Positions 25,805-35,591 are shown, numbered from the stretch's first letter. The stretch: 64,000 bases of DNA from an uncultured Candidatus Saccharibacteria bacterium (GCA_937859515.1 CALMAK010000018.1:40215-104214), one strand, 5' to 3'. Numbers and translations: made by a program. The notes: generated by a model not told the origin, from the sequence alone.

Positions 25805-27024
25805 GATTGCTGTTTTAATGATTCGATAGGGTTTTTTCGTGCTGCCCGTGCGGCAGGGTAGAGGCCGAAAATAATACCTATAATAGATGCGGTACCAACC
25901 GCAACCAACGCTGCTTGCCAGGTAATCACAGGATCGAAAGCCAGAAAGAGACTGATAATAAAGGCAAGCGCGAGGCCGCCTAATCCACCAATGATACCAC
26001 CAATAAGACTCATGAGAAGCGATTCGATAAGGAACTGCCAGATGATATCACTGTGGGTAGCACCTAATGCCTTACGGATACCTATCTCGCGTGTGCGCTC
26101 GGCAACATTAACCAGCATGATATTCATGATGCCAATACCACCTACAAACAATGATATGCCAGCAATAGTTGCGGTGACACCGGCAATGATGAGGAATAGT
26201 TGACTGGTGGGCTCAGCGATGGAATCACCAACCAGGACGGAGAAATCTTGCTCGCCGCCATGGCGCGCCAATAGATCCTTGTTTAGTTTAATAACGGTTG
26301 CGTCGAGGTTGGCAATCGAGTCAACTTTGACATTAACCTGTTGGATTTGGGCAGTTGGGTTAAGTCTAAGGATCTGGTCCTTGCTGAGAAGGGCGATGGC
26401 ATTAAAGTCAAAGCCGTTGAAGTTCATTGGGTTGTGTTGACGTTCCATGACGCCACCAACACGGAATTCTTGACCACGAATTGTGAGGGTTTTGCCAAGG
26501 GAATTTTCGGTACCGAATAAATCAATCGATAGCTGCATGCCAATGGTAATGATGTTCTCGTTAGTGGTGTCAAAACTGCCCATACTAACCTTGACGCCGC
26601 TTATATCAAGAAGTGATTCGGATGAACCAACGACAACTCCTTGGTTGACGGCATCTTCATTGCTGGTGATGTTGGCATGAAGAACAATAATAGGAGCAAC
26701 GGCTTCAACGGTCGGTAGCGTTGCAATGTGGGCTGCGTCCGACAGAGTGATGGTGCTCGTCGTGATAGTTCCATGAGCCTGTTGGTTAACGAGGTCATTC
26801 ATCGATCCAGCGGCTGGGGCTCCTGGACGAATGACAGCAATGGTGCCACCTGCTTCATCGACTTGATTGGCCACAATTTGGCTGGCGCCAGTGGCAAGGG
26901 ATAAGATTGCAACAATACTGGCGATACCGATGGCAACGCCACTAATAGTTAAGAAGGTGCGCATGCGGTTAGCGCGCAGCGAGTCGCGGGCGTTCTGGAT
27001 ATGATTAAGGAGGAGTAGTTTCAT
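25801..27024 (-). CDS. MacB/FtsX-type ABC transporter permease
   Basis: 407 residues: N-terminal membrane helix (about 22-45), a MacB-type extracytoplasmic domain (about 46-270) and three C-terminal helices with the VAERTREIGIRKALGATHSDI coupling motif. It has the typical start RMRTFLTISGVAIGIASIV. Relatives export peptides or lipoproteins or sense envelope stress. It overlaps the ATPase gene by ATGA, so the two form one transporter. Confidence 0.92.
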   Translation of the reverse strand: MKLLLLNHIQNARDSLRANRMRTFLTISGVAIGIASIVAILSLATGASQIVANQVDEAGGTIAVIRPGAPAAGSMNDLVNQQAHGTITTSTITLSDAAHIATLPTVEAVAPIIVLHANITSNEDAVNQGVVVGSSESLLDISGVKVSMGSFDTTNENIITIGMQLSIDLFGTENSLGKTLTIRGQEFRVGGVMERQHNPMNFNGFDFNAIALLSKDQILRLNPTAQIQQVNVKVDSIANLDATVIKLNKDLLARHGGEQDFSVLVGDSIAEPTSQLFLIIAGVTATIAGISLFVGGIGIMNIMLVNVAERTREIGIRKALGATHSDIIWQFLIESLLMSLIGGIIGGLGGLALAFIISLFLAFDPVITWQAALVAVGTASIIGIIFGLYPAARAARKNPIESLKQQS

Positions 27025-27803
27025 TGTGCAGCCTCTGCTTCTTTTGTAACTTTGCCGAGGGATCGCTTGGCGAGGGTGCCTTCTTGGTCGGCCGCGGGTG
27101 TGTCATTGGTGTCGGTGTCAATGGTGCCATCAATCATGGTGATAACGCGGCTGGCGTAGGTGGTCAGACGGGGGTTGTGGGTGACCATAATAATGGTGTT
27201 GCCGCGTTTATGAATGTCAGACAATTCTTCCATAATGATATGACTGGCGCGACTGTCGAGGTTACCGGTTGGCTCGTCGGCGAGGATAATTGACGGATCG
27301 TTGACGAGGGCACGTGCAATGGCTACGCGCTGGGTCTGTCCGCCACTGAGTTGCCATGGCATGTAATACTCACGTTCATTAAGATGAAATGTTTTGAGGA
27401 TGGTACTGGCGAGCGATAGTCGCTTATTGCGGCGCATACCTTTATACGTAAGAGGAAGAGCGACGTTTTCAAGTACGGTGAGGCGAGGAATAAGGTTGAA
27501 ACTTTGAAATACAAAGCCAATGGTTTTGCTGCGGATGCGGGCTTGGCGGCTGGCAGAAATAGTTGCAACAGAAGTGCCATCAAGTTGGTATTCACCTTCG
27601 GTTGCTTGGTCAAGGAGACCAAGGATATTAAGGAGGGTTGTTTTACCGCAGCCCGAGGGTCCCATAATTGCCACAAATTCACCTTTTCGAATGGTGAGAT
27701 TGACGCCATCGAGGGCATTATGTTCGGCATCACCAACCCCGTAGCGCTTTTTGACGCCTTTAAGCTTGATAACGATTGGTGATTTTTTCCTGTTTTTTGC
27801 CAC
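27021..27803 (-). CDS. MacB/LolD-type ABC transporter ATPase
   Basis: 260 residues from GTG 27803, chosen because CATAAT ends 7 nt before it; an in-frame upstream extension to 27845 looks unconserved. It has Walker [13 protein letters not shown], signature [15 protein letters not shown], Walker [13 protein letters not shown] and the H-loop MVTHN. It powers the permease encoded next. The C-terminal tail of about 40 residues is basic and Ala-rich, beyond the usual LolD length. Confidence 0.92.
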   Translation of the reverse strand: MAKNRKKSPIVIKLKGVKKRYGVGDAEHNALDGVNLTIRKGEFVAIMGPSGCGKTTLLNILGLLDQATEGEYQLDGTSVATISASRQARIRSKTIGFVFQSFNLIPRLTVLENVALPLTYKGMRRNKRLSLASTILKTFHLNEREYYMPWQLSGGQTQRVAIARALVNDPSIILADEPTGNLDSRASHIIMEELSDIHKRGNTIIMVTHNPRLTTYASRVITMIDGTIDTDTNDTPAADQEGTLAKRSLGKVTKEAEAAQ

Positions 27804-27879
27804 TACTTCTATTATGCGAGTAAAGGGAGGGTACGGCAACCACAAGCATGACGTGAAATGAACAATAGGTATAGGAAAG

Positions 27880-28329
27880 TTAGAGGAGTGGCAGGTAGGT
27901 TGGAAGAAGTTCTGGCAGGAACCGTATTGTTAACAGGATCGCAATAACAGAGATGATGGCATAGCGAATCATAAGGTTACGTTCAACTGGATGGATATGC
28001 CACTGCAAGCGGATCGCACCAATAAGCATAAGAATGAGAGGGATAGCTAAGAGAAGTCCTGCAACGATCATGGCAATAAACGGTGCGATGAAGAACATTG
28101 CAAAGACAACGGCGCCACCAGATGCACCTGCGTCTTTGGTTGCAATGAAGGTAAGAACAATGGGGAGTACGAGCGCAACAAGAGTGACGATACCGATAAT
28201 CGCACTAATGATGTGGGCTGCACGGAAAAGGGATGAACTGGCCTCGGAAAGAGGGAGTTTCTTGGTATGTAAAAGAGAACCGATAAAGGGGCTTCGTGGC
28301 TTCTTTGGTTGTTGGTTATCTGGATTCAT
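27880..28329 (-). CDS. Small membrane protein, function unknown
   Basis: 149 residues from ATG 28329, since TGC-TATACT ends 8 nt before it (leaderless); a longer frame runs through the promoter. After a basic N-terminus come three to four hydrophobic segments (about 40-65, 75-105 and 125-145). The family is not recognised. It is divergent from the DUF3592 gene, sharing a 43-bp promoter region. Confidence 0.65.
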   Translation of the reverse strand: MNPDNQQPKKPRSPFIGSLLHTKKLPLSEASSSLFRAAHIISAIIGIVTLVALVLPIVLTFIATKDAGASGGAVVFAMFFIAPFIAMIVAGLLLAIPLILMLIGAIRLQWHIHPVERNLMIRYAIISVIAILLTIRFLPELLPTYLPLL

Positions 28330-28372
28330 ATGGCTATAGTATAGCAATATTCGCATTTGCTAGAATAGGGGT

Positions 28373-29119
28373 ATGGATAATCAGCAACACCAACAGAATG
28401 ATACAACCAACCAACAATTACCCGTGTATGATGGCAATAACCAAGTAGCCAGTACTATTAACATCAGCCCGCGGACGGTTCGACGATTCGGCAGAGGGGT
28501 TGGCAGGGTTTTTGGTATTGGGATGATCCTTTTCAGTCTCCCGTTTCTTATCATTGGTATTATCTCGGTTATAAGCTCACTTGGTAGTATTGGTAATGCA
28601 ACGACTGAAGGGACGGTGACGGGTATCGAGCGTGATCACATGGCAGATTCGGATGGTAGTAGCATGGATACCTGCCAGGTACTGTATGAGTTTAGTCTTG
28701 ATGGCAAACAATATTCAGGCAAGTCGATCATGAGCAGTAGTACCTACTGTGGTATATCTCGGGGTTCAACAGTGAATGTGTCGTATAAAGCCGATAACCC
28801 AGCCAGCAATCATTATCATGATTCAGGCGATCTTAATTTCATTATCTTTGGTACTGTCTTTACGGTCATTGGCCTGGTGCCCTTTGTTATGGGCGTCAGT
28901 GCACTGGTTGCTGTGCGTAAAAGCAGCCAGCACGAAGATATTGACGGTGATGGACTGCATGGTGATATGAACCCAGCCACTGATGAACAGATGAGGTTAA
29001 TCGAGGCAGGATTTCGTCAGCTGGGCCAGTTTTATACACCACCTAGTCGTCGACCAACACAGTCTGAGGCGCGCGAAACCTTGCGGCAGATTCAGACTCA
29101 GTTGAATGTGCCTAGGTAG
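28373..29119 (+). CDS. DUF3592-type membrane protein
   Basis: 248 residues: membrane helix (about 50-72), an extracytoplasmic beta domain of about 75 residues with two Cys ([19 protein letters not shown]) and the typical [13 protein letters not shown] segment, a second helix (about 160-182), then a cytoplasmic tail starting with an EF-hand-like [13 protein letters not shown]3592 proteins have no known function. TGC-TAGAAT ends 6 nt before the ATG, so leaderless. Confidence 0.75.
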   Translation: MDNQQHQQNDTTNQQLPVYDGNNQVASTINISPRTVRRFGRGVGRVFGIGMILFSLPFLIIGIISVISSLGSIGNATTEGTVTGIERDHMADSDGSSMDTCQVLYEFSLDGKQYSGKSIMSSSTYCGISRGSTVNVSYKADNPASNHYHDSGDLNFIIFGTVFTVIGLVPFVMGVSALVAVRKSSQHEDIDGDGLHGDMNPATDEQMRLIEAGFRQLGQFYTPPSRRPTQSEARETLRQIQTQLNVPR

Positions 29120-29178
29120 TACGGGTGGGTATAGACAGCGCACGCTTGGCAATAAGTTTGCTAAGATAGATAGTACGC

Positions 29179-29268
29179 GGAGAGGTGGCCGAGTGGCTGA
29201 AGGCGCACGCTTGGAAAGCGTGTATACGGGTAACCGTATCGCAGGTTCGAATCCTGTTCTCTCCGCCA
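29179..29268 (+). tRNA. tRNA-Ser (anticodon GGA)
   Basis: Class II tRNA: acceptor GGAGAGG/TCTCTCC, anticodon stem CACGC/GCGTG around TTGGAAA (anticodon 213-215 of the 29000 block, GGA, reads UCC and UCU), long variable arm TATACGGG/ACCGTATC, T-loop TTCGAAT and encoded CCA (29266-29268). TGC-TAAGAT (29159-29167) is its likely extended -10. Confidence 0.95.
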
Positions 29269-29271
29269 AAT

Positions 29272-30198
29272 TTAGTGAGTTGATTGACCCGATTCGTCTT
29301 CTTGAATTGTGTTTCGGTACAATTCAAGAAGACTTTGAGTTGACGACATCTCTTTGCCTGTACTCTGGTCTACCCATTTAATGCTACAAACATCGGTATT
29401 GATGCGACACTCCTTAATACCCATCCAGTTTGAATTTAGGTGTCGTGCTTCGTAGGCTAACGCCGCATCTATGTCACCCACTTGTTCGAGTTGCATGACC
29501 TCTTCAAGCACCGACATACTTGAATATAGAACATATGCGTTGTAGTATTCATCGAATTCTTTATTATTTTCGATTATTTTATTGTTATGATTCTTCAGCT
29601 CTTCTAATTCTTCTGGCGTCATGTGCTGGTCGCTACATGGACTATCGGCACCCGACCATATAGCATCGGCATAAGTTTTTGCTTCTACTATCTTTGTATT
29701 AATGGGCGCATAGTCGATACTAACCTTCTTCATGATATCTTCATCATATATGGAAGAATCACCTATATGCGTAGGGCTGTACCTGCTCACTTGGCGGCAT
29801 AGAGAGATGTTTTGCTGATATCGCGCATAGTCAGGGTGTGCCCTGTAGAGAACCCCACTAGTAAATTGCACAGCCATAATGATTAGGAATGTTATCGGTA
29901 TGATAAGTGGAAATATATAATAAGCCCATTTTTTACGGGCTTTCCGGTGAGCGTAGCTTAGCCCAAAAATCAGAGCAATTATGACAACCGCGAACAATAC
30001 AGTTTGAAAAAGTCGAAATAGCGCGACGGTGGCAAGGGCTTCGCCAAGTCCCATATGTTCATTCGTTGTCACTATCGCCAACCTAAGAAAGTATAATCCA
30101 ACTAATGCTGCTGGGCCTAAGAAGGTGATGGCTGCAAAGTACTGAATGGATATGGGCCTTTTTGTGGATCTTTTGGCTATCTGTTTAGGCTCTTGCAT
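29272..30198 (-). CDS. Membrane protein with extracytoplasmic domain, function unknown
   Basis: 308 residues. A basic N-terminus is followed by three hydrophobic segments (about 18-42, 52-75 and 83-107), then a soluble domain of about 190 residues, mostly helical, with four Cys ([29 protein letters not shown]) that may pair outside the cell. The family is not recognised. An AGGATAGAC site precedes the ATG. Confidence 0.65.
   Translation of the reverse strand: MQEPKQIAKRSTKRPISIQYFAAITFLGPAALVGLYFLRLAIVTTNEHMGLGEALATVALFRLFQTVLFAVVIIALIFGLSYAHRKARKKWAYYIFPLIIPITFLIIMAVQFTSGVLYRAHPDYARYQQNISLCRQVSRYSPTHIGDSSIYDEDIMKKVSIDYAPINTKIVEAKTYADAIWSGADSPCSDQHMTPEELEELKNHNNKIIENNKEFDEYYNAYVLYSSMSVLEEVMQLEQVGDIDAALAYEARHLNSNWMGIKECRINTDVCSIKWVDQSTGKEMSSTQSLLELYRNTIQEDESGQSTH
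29296..29333. terminator. 15-bp perfect inverted repeat at a convergent gene junction
   Basis: GTCTTCTTGAATTGT (29296-29310) and its exact complement (29319-29333) are separated by 8 nt. It overlaps the last codons of the minus-strand membrane protein and lies 28 nt after the tRNA. No T tract, so the terminator role is inferred. Confidence 0.45.
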
Positions 30199-30267
30199 GT
30201 CTATCCTGATTAACTAATAATTGATTGTATTATACAGTAGTAGCATCTTTTATAAAATAAAACCAAA

Positions 30268-30406
30268 AACACTATATATAGTGTTGTGAATAATAAACAC
30301 GACACCATAAGGGGTTAATGCGTGTGTGGTGAAAAATACCTTCCAAAAAGGCTTGAAAACCATATATGTAGGGTCTATAGTTATTGGTAGACACTACATG
30401 TGTAGT
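30268..30406 (+). promoter_or_regulatory. NrdR-like boxes and promoter of nrdA-nrdB
   Basis: A perfect 18-bp palindrome, AACACTATATATAGTGTT (30268-30285), matches the core of the NrdR repressor box. Further weaker copies: 30302-30315, ACCATATATGTAGGGT (30359-30374) and ACTACATGTGTAGT (30393-30406). The last two have centres 33 bp apart. The 30359 copy fills the 17-nt spacer between TTGAAA (30353-30358) and TATAGT (30376-30381), an ideal repressor position. NrdR assignment rests on known box sequence; the nrdR gene itself is not in this window. Confidence 0.75.
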
Positions 30407-30441
30407 AGTTCAATAAAACAGACATATGCGCAAGGAGGAAC

Positions 30442-30510
30442 ATGCGCCACCAGATGAGAGACTGGATGGTGTTCTTCTTGCACCTCTTGAATGAAGAGGC
30501 TTATGTGTGA
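30442..30510 (+). CDS. Upstream small ORF in the nrdA leader
   Basis: 22 codons (starts MRHQMRDWMVFF, ends NEEAYV, TGA at 30508-30510) with a perfect AAGGAGG site 3 nt before the ATG, better than the site of nrdA itself. It contains a CCTCTT/GAAGAGG hairpin (about 30483-30499). It may be a regulatory leader peptide or a real microprotein; the Trp, Phe and Leu content is unremarkable. Confidence 0.5.
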   Translation: MRHQMRDWMVFFLHLLNEEAYV

Positions 30511-30542
30511 GGGTAATAACTAACAAATAAAGGGAATAGGGT

Positions 30543-32951
30543 ATGAGTTCTATTACAGTGGTCAAGCGAGATGGCACCCGCGAACCATTTGACGCCAATA
30601 AAATTAACTTGGCGTTGGTGAAGGCAAGTGAGGGTTTGCCTGATCAAATTAGTAAAGTTGTCGAGGTAGCAAGTCAATTGCAGCTGACATTATTTGACGG
30701 TATTACGTCAGAGCAACTGGATGAGGCGGTCATTAATACGACATTGCAGAATGTTAAAGACGATCCAGATTTCGATAAAATTGCAGCACGTCTTTTGTTG
30801 AAGACAATCTACAAGAAGGTATTAGGCGCCTACGAAACACCAGAAGATTTAAAGAAGCTTCATGAAAAGGAGTTCCCAAAGTATCTCAAGCAAGCAGTTG
30901 AACTTGGCTTGCTTGACTCTCGCATGAATGATAACAAAATCTTTGATATTAAAAAGTTGGCAGCGGCTTTGAATCCAGAAAAGGACGATCTTTCGAAATA
31001 TCTTGGGGTGATTACGAACAAGAATCGCTATGCACTGCGCAAAGGGTCGGGTGATCCGATTGAGGTGCCACAATTTACGCACATGCGTATTGCGATGGGC
31101 CTGAGTTATAACGCCACTGACCCAACGGAAAGCGCACTTGATTTTTACGAGCACATGTCGAGCCTCGACTATGTTCCGGGCGGTTCGACCAGGGTAAACG
31201 CCGGTGGTGCACATCCACAGCTGTCAAACTGTTTCTTGATAAATGTTGATGATGATATGGAGTCAATCGTAAAGTCTGTTCGTGATACGGCGTTTATTGC
31301 TAAGGGCACAGGTGGTATCGGTATTGGCTTTACAAAGCTCCGCGCTGCGGGATCTCCGGTCAAAACAACGAACACTGAATCAACCGGTCCAATTCCGTTC
31401 ATGAAGATGATTGATACGGCGTTGTTTGCAGTGAGTCGTAAGGGAAAGAAGGCTGGCGCTGCCGCCCTTTATATGGAAAATTGGCACCTTAATTTTCCTC
31501 AGTTCCTCGACCTCAAACAAAATAGTGGCGATCCATATCTACGTACGCGATTTGCTAATACTGCGGTATTTATTAGTGATGAATTTATGAAGCGTGTTGA
31601 GAAGGATGAGGATTGGTATCTGTTCGACCCAGCAGAAGTTATGGATCTCACTGAACTGTACGGTGCTGAGTTTAGCAAACGCTACAAAGAATACGTCAAG
31701 TTGGCCGAAGCTGGCAAACTGCGCAAGTTCGAGAAGATCTCGGCTCGTCAGCAGTTCCGTGCTATCCTGATTCAACTGCAGGCTACCAGTCACCCATGGC
31801 TAACCTGGAAGGATACTATCAATGTTCGTGCATTGAATAATAATACGGGTACTATCCATCTTTCTAATCTTTGTACGGAGATTACGTTGCCACAAGATAA
31901 TGAGAATATTGCCGTCTGTAACCTTGTGAGTATTAATCTCTCGGCACACCTCCGCGAAGATAAGACATGGGACTTCGACCGTCTCGCTGACAGTGCGCGC
32001 AGTGCCATTCGCCAGCTTGATAACCTCGTAGATGTTACTAACCTGCCAGTACCAGAAGCTATGAACGCAAACAGTCAGACGCGTGCACTGGGTCTTGGAT
32101 TCATGGGCCTTACGGATGTGATCGAAAAGCTTGGCTATAGCTATGAGTCAGAAGAAGCGTACGAGCTGGTTGATCAGCTGAGTGAATACATTAGCTACTA
32201 TGCTATTGATGAGTCGGCTGAGCTTGCCAAAAAACTTGGTAGCTACCCAGCGTTTAAGGGCAGTGGCTGGAGCAAGGGAATCTTGCCAATCGATACGGTT
32301 GATGCACTAGCAGCTGACCGTAAAGTCAAAGTAAATGTTAACCGCAAGGCTCGTCTTGATTGGGAGAAGCTTCGCGCTAAGGTGAAGAAGGGTATGCGTA
32401 ACGCCACCCTTATGGCGATTGCACCAACGGCAAACATTGCGCACATTGCTGGTACGACGCCAGGGCTAGACCCGCAGTTTGCACAGATCTTTAGTCGTAG
32501 CACATTGAACGGTAAGTTTTTGGAAGTGAACCCAAATCTTGTTCGTGAATTGAAGCGACTTGAATTGTGGGATGAAGTGAAGGATGAAGTGTTTGCTAAT
32601 CAGGGCGATATCCAGAATATCGATACGATTCCTGATGATGTTAAGGCAGTATATCGCACTAGTTTCCAGTTATCGCCCTATGCGTTTATCGAAGTGGCAG
32701 CTCGTGCGCAGAAATGGGTTGACCAGGCAATTAGCCGCAATATGTATCTTGAGACGCGTGATATCGACGAGTACGTGAAGATTTACAGTGAGGCATGGCG
32801 CCGTGGTCTCAAGACAACCTATTACCTGCACGTTAAACCGCGTCACCAGTCGGAGCAAACTACTGTGTCTGTCGAAAAGATTGCTGAGACGAAGATCAAG
32901 AAACAGGGTGGAGCTGCACGCGGATTCGGCTTTGCGAAACGAAGTTCATAG
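30543..32951 (+). CDS. nrdA: Class I ribonucleotide reductase alpha subunit lacking the C-terminal cysteine pair
   Basis: 802 residues. Reduces ribonucleotides to deoxyribonucleotides with NrdB. An N-terminal ATP-cone (VVKRDGTREPFDANKIN, about 5-95) gives dATP feedback. Catalytic residues are present: Cys in LSNCFLINV, the Asn-Cys-Glu triad in LSNLCTEITLP, and the partner Cys in AVCNLVSINL. PTANIAHIAGTTPGLDPQF is the conserved substrate loop. The protein ends GFGFAKRSS with no cysteine pair, although class I enzymes with these active-site Cys need one to be re-reduced by thioredoxin. nrdB follows after 47 nt. Controlled by NrdR-like boxes. Confidence 0.97.
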   Translation: MSSITVVKRDGTREPFDANKINLALVKASEGLPDQISKVVEVASQLQLTLFDGITSEQLDEAVINTTLQNVKDDPDFDKIAARLLLKTIYKKVLGAYETPEDLKKLHEKEFPKYLKQAVELGLLDSRMNDNKIFDIKKLAAALNPEKDDLSKYLGVITNKNRYALRKGSGDPIEVPQFTHMRIAMGLSYNATDPTESALDFYEHMSSLDYVPGGSTRVNAGGAHPQLSNCFLINVDDDMESIVKSVRDTAFIAKGTGGIGIGFTKLRAAGSPVKTTNTESTGPIPFMKMIDTALFAVSRKGKKAGAAALYMENWHLNFPQFLDLKQNSGDPYLRTRFANTAVFISDEFMKRVEKDEDWYLFDPAEVMDLTELYGAEFSKRYKEYVKLAEAGKLRKFEKISARQQFRAILIQLQATSHPWLTWKDTINVRALNNNTGTIHLSNLCTEITLPQDNENIAVCNLVSINLSAHLREDKTWDFDRLADSARSAIRQLDNLVDVTNLPVPEAMNANSQTRALGLGFMGLTDVIEKLGYSYESEEAYELVDQLSEYISYYAIDESAELAKKLGSYPAFKGSGWSKGILPIDTVDALAADRKVKVNVNRKARLDWEKLRAKVKKGMRNATLMAIAPTANIAHIAGTTPGLDPQFAQIFSRSTLNGKFLEVNPNLVRELKRLELWDEVKDEVFANQGDIQNIDTIPDDVKAVYRTSFQLSPYAFIEVAARAQKWVDQAISRNMYLETRDIDEYVKIYSEAWRRGLKTTYYLHVKPRHQSEQTTVSVEKIAETKIKKQGGAARGFGFAKRSS

Positions 32952-32998
32952 GATAACTGGGATACGAAACGTAATAACAAGAATAAGGGAGAAATAAT

Positions 32999-34000
32999 AT
33001 GGCAGATTATCAACATCCACAGGGAGGAATTCTAGGATCGGGGCTCCGTGATGGACTGAGCTTACATCCTGTCCGTTATCAATGGGCAATGGATCTGTAC
33101 AACCAGGCGGTGGCGAACACATGGTTTCCGAACGAAGTGCAGCTGGTACAGGATCTACAAGACTTTGAAAAGCTAACTGATGACGAAAAACATGCCTTGA
33201 AGACAGTGATTAGTTATCTCAACCCAAATGAACTGTTGATTAACAAGTCACTGGCGTTTGGTATCTACCCATACGTCAATGCTGCTGAAGCACAGTTGTA
33301 TCTGTCAAAGCAGATGTGGGAAGAGGCTAATCACTTCATGACCTTTGAGTACATTATCGAGACCTTTCCGTTTGACCGTGAAGAGATTTATGCCGCCGGA
33401 TTCGGCAAAAAGTCGCTGGCTGATAAGGCAGATTTCCAAAACAAGCACCTTGATGTCATGTTGGATCCAAACTTGGATATCTACACATTGGAAGGCAAAA
33501 AGCAGTTTGTGCGCAGCCTAGTTGCCTACAACATCGTGTTAGAAGGCATCTGGTTCTACAGTGGATTTATGGTAGGCATGAGTTTCCGCCAGCGCAACTT
33601 GTTGCGTAATGTCGGATCGCTGCTGGACTGGATTACTAAGGACGAGAACCTTCACCTGACATTTGGCATCAACTTGCTGTTGACGATTTTGGACGAAAAC
33701 CCAGAACTGCAAACACAAGAGTTTGCCGATGAAATTCGCGCGCTGATTCTTCAGGCCGTTGAACTGGAGAAGGCATACAACGAAGATATGCTGCCAAAGG
33801 GTATCCTTGGTCTTAACGCTGACTATGTCAATCAATACGTCATGCATATGACCGATCGTCGCCTGGTTGAGCTGGGATTTGAGCCTGAATACAACGTACC
33901 AAATCCTGCCAAGTGGATGGCGACTGCTAATGACACATTGGAACTGGTGAACTTCTTTGAAAGTACCAATACCAGTTACGAAGTAAACAGCGGAAACTAA
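32999..34000 (+). CDS. nrdB: Class Ic-type ribonucleotide reductase beta subunit
   Basis: 333 residues, ferritin-like. Metal ligands seen: Glu78 (LNPNELLIN), Glu109 and His112 (MWEEANHFMTFEY), Glu182 (VLEGIWFYSG), and Glu216 and His219 (KDENLHLTF). The radical tyrosine of E. coli NrdB (His+4) is Phe116 here, and the first ligand is Glu instead of Asp. This Glu plus Phe pair is the signature of the Chlamydia-type class Ic protein, which uses a Mn/Fe centre and no tyrosyl radical. AAGGGAGA precedes the ATG. Co-transcribed with nrdA. Confidence 0.96.
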   Translation: MADYQHPQGGILGSGLRDGLSLHPVRYQWAMDLYNQAVANTWFPNEVQLVQDLQDFEKLTDDEKHALKTVISYLNPNELLINKSLAFGIYPYVNAAEAQLYLSKQMWEEANHFMTFEYIIETFPFDREEIYAAGFGKKSLADKADFQNKHLDVMLDPNLDIYTLEGKKQFVRSLVAYNIVLEGIWFYSGFMVGMSFRQRNLLRNVGSLLDWITKDENLHLTFGINLLLTILDENPELQTQEFADEIRALILQAVELEKAYNEDMLPKGILGLNADYVNQYVMHMTDRRLVELGFEPEYNVPNPAKWMATANDTLELVNFFESTNTSYEVNSGN

Positions 34001-34007
34001 CTAAACA

Positions 34008-34541
34008 ATGAGCGACCGACTAGTTGTTTACATGAGCACCGAAAGTGACTTGAAGCATCGCGCAGTTGCGGCTGCAATGAAGCGAGAGGGTATTGAAGTT
34101 GAGGTTAAGGGTAAAAAACTTGAATCGGGTGTCCCCGAACAGCCGTACTCACTCGATGAGTCGCTTGAAGGTGCTATGAATCGTCAAGGGGCGCTTCGTA
34201 GGCTTGGGGTAGCGGCAGATTTTTTTGTCACTGTTGAAAGTGGGCTTCACCCAGTGGCTGACGGTGTGTATGGGTGTGTCGCCGTGGTTATTGAACGACC
34301 CGGAGGGCCTGCCTATACGGGACTTTCGATTGATCTTAAGTACCCACAAGAGGTACTTGATGTCGTACCGTCGCAGTATCCAGATGTTGGCACGTGGGCT
34401 ATGCAAGTAAAAGGTGCAAAAGAAAAGGATCCGTACTCAGTTTTTACTGGTGGTCGCAGAACTCGTCAGGATACGGTAGAGGACGCAGTAAGGAATGCAC
34501 TTACGAGTCTTCTTGTTGCAGAGGAAGAAGCAGCTAATTAA
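34008..34541 (+). CDS. DUF84/YjjX-type inosine/xanthosine triphosphatase
   Basis: 177 residues. Seen: KHRAVAAAMKREG, ESGVPEQPYSLDESLEGAMN and FFVTVESGL, the conserved blocks of the YjjX family, which hydrolyses non-canonical ITP and XTP. It starts 7 nt after nrdB and probably shares its transcript, fitting a nucleotide-pool role. Confidence 0.8.
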   Translation: MSDRLVVYMSTESDLKHRAVAAAMKREGIEVEVKGKKLESGVPEQPYSLDESLEGAMNRQGALRRLGVAADFFVTVESGLHPVADGVYGCVAVVIERPGGPAYTGLSIDLKYPQEVLDVVPSQYPDVGTWAMQVKGAKEKDPYSVFTGGRRTRQDTVEDAVRNALTSLLVAEEEAAN

Positions 34542-34582
34542 CGCAAGACATCAAGCAGAAGTAAATAGCGGGAAGTAGTTTC

Positions 34583-35170
34583 ATGCAAACAGAGATAGAA
34601 GTTAAATTTGTCGATATTGACATAGATGACATGCGCAAGCGCCTGCAAGAGGCGGGGGCAACGCTAGCACAACCGATGCGCCTGATGCGGCGACAGGTGT
34701 TTTACTTGGTTGATCGTAACAAAGACGCCTATGTACGGGTGCGCGATGAGGGCGATAAGGCAACGATGACATACAAGTGGTTCGACGAGATCGGCCTGCA
34801 TGGTGCAAAAGAGGTTGAGGTGGTTGTCAGTAGTTTTGAGGATGCGCGCAGCATTTTGCAGAATTCTGGTCTGGTACCAAAAAGTTACCAAGAAACTCGC
34901 CGCGAGACTTGGTATCTCAACGAAGCAGAGGTCGTGATTGACGAATGGCCGTGGCTGCGACCGTTTATTGAGATCGAGGCTGGGAGCGAGCAGATCGTGC
35001 GTGATGCTGCTTCGGTGCTTGGCTTTGACTGGAGCGAGGCGGTTTTTGGTGCGGCGACTGAGGCGTACCGTCAGCAGTACAAGGATTTGCCTGCGGACTT
35101 CATCATGGATGATGTGCCAGAGATCAAATTTGATGCGCCGCTTCCGGGGCGGCTGAAGGAGGAAGTATGA
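34583..35170 (+). CDS. CYTH-domain protein
   Basis: 195 residues. The N-terminal EIEVKF (ExExK), YVRVRDEGDKATMTYK and EVVIDEWPWLRPFIEIE define the CYTH tunnel fold, which binds triphosphates with metal ions. Members include class IV adenylate cyclase, thiamine triphosphatase and inorganic triphosphatase; substrate cannot be told here. The next gene overlaps by ATGA. Confidence 0.88.
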   Translation: MQTEIEVKFVDIDIDDMRKRLQEAGATLAQPMRLMRRQVFYLVDRNKDAYVRVRDEGDKATMTYKWFDEIGLHGAKEVEVVVSSFEDARSILQNSGLVPKSYQETRRETWYLNEAEVVIDEWPWLRPFIEIEAGSEQIVRDAASVLGFDWSEAVFGAATEAYRQQYKDLPADFIMDDVPEIKFDAPLPGRLKEEV

Positions 35171-35574
35171 CTGAAGAAGTACAAGGGGTATTTGATGAGA
35201 ATGTTATCGGAACAATTGCGACAATCAATGAAGACGGGTCTCCATGGTCGTCGCCACTCCATATGGTAACGGACGGTGAGTACGTGTACTGGTTCTCAAA
35301 AGAGACGACCGCGCATTCACAGAACATCGCACGCGATAGCAGGGTCAGTGTCTCGCTGGTTTCGTCTGACATGAGTAAGGGCCCAAAGGGTGTCTACGTA
35401 AATGGTCGGGCTGAAGTGTTGTCGGGTGACGATGATATTCGGGCGCGAAATGTTGCTACAAAACGTCTTGGATCGTTGCCACCAGTGTTTGATGTTGCTA
35501 CTGCCTATCGGCTACCTCTGGGACAGTACGACGATGAGAAATCCACAGGTAATTGTTGGTATTTTTACAGCTAA
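35167..35574 (+). CDS. Pyridoxamine 5'-phosphate oxidase-like flavoprotein
   Basis: 135 residues. A split-barrel FMN-binding fold is indicated by IGTIATINEDGSPWSSPLHM, YVYWFSKETTAHSQNIARDS and VSVSLVSSD. It is too short for PdxH. Relatives bind FMN or F420. Start overlaps the CYTH gene by 4 nt; last gene before the 57-residue protein. Confidence 0.85.
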   Translation: MTEEVQGVFDENVIGTIATINEDGSPWSSPLHMVTDGEYVYWFSKETTAHSQNIARDSRVSVSLVSSDMSKGPKGVYVNGRAEVLSGDDDIRARNVATKRLGSLPPVFDVATAYRLPLGQYDDEKSTGNCWYFYS

Positions 35575-35591
35575 AAAGCACTTGAAAATGC

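Noticed and set aside
28997-29327. Minus- and plus-strand ORFs across tRNA-Ser(GGA)
   Set aside because: Same kind of tRNA shadow; they also cover the end of the DUF3592 gene.
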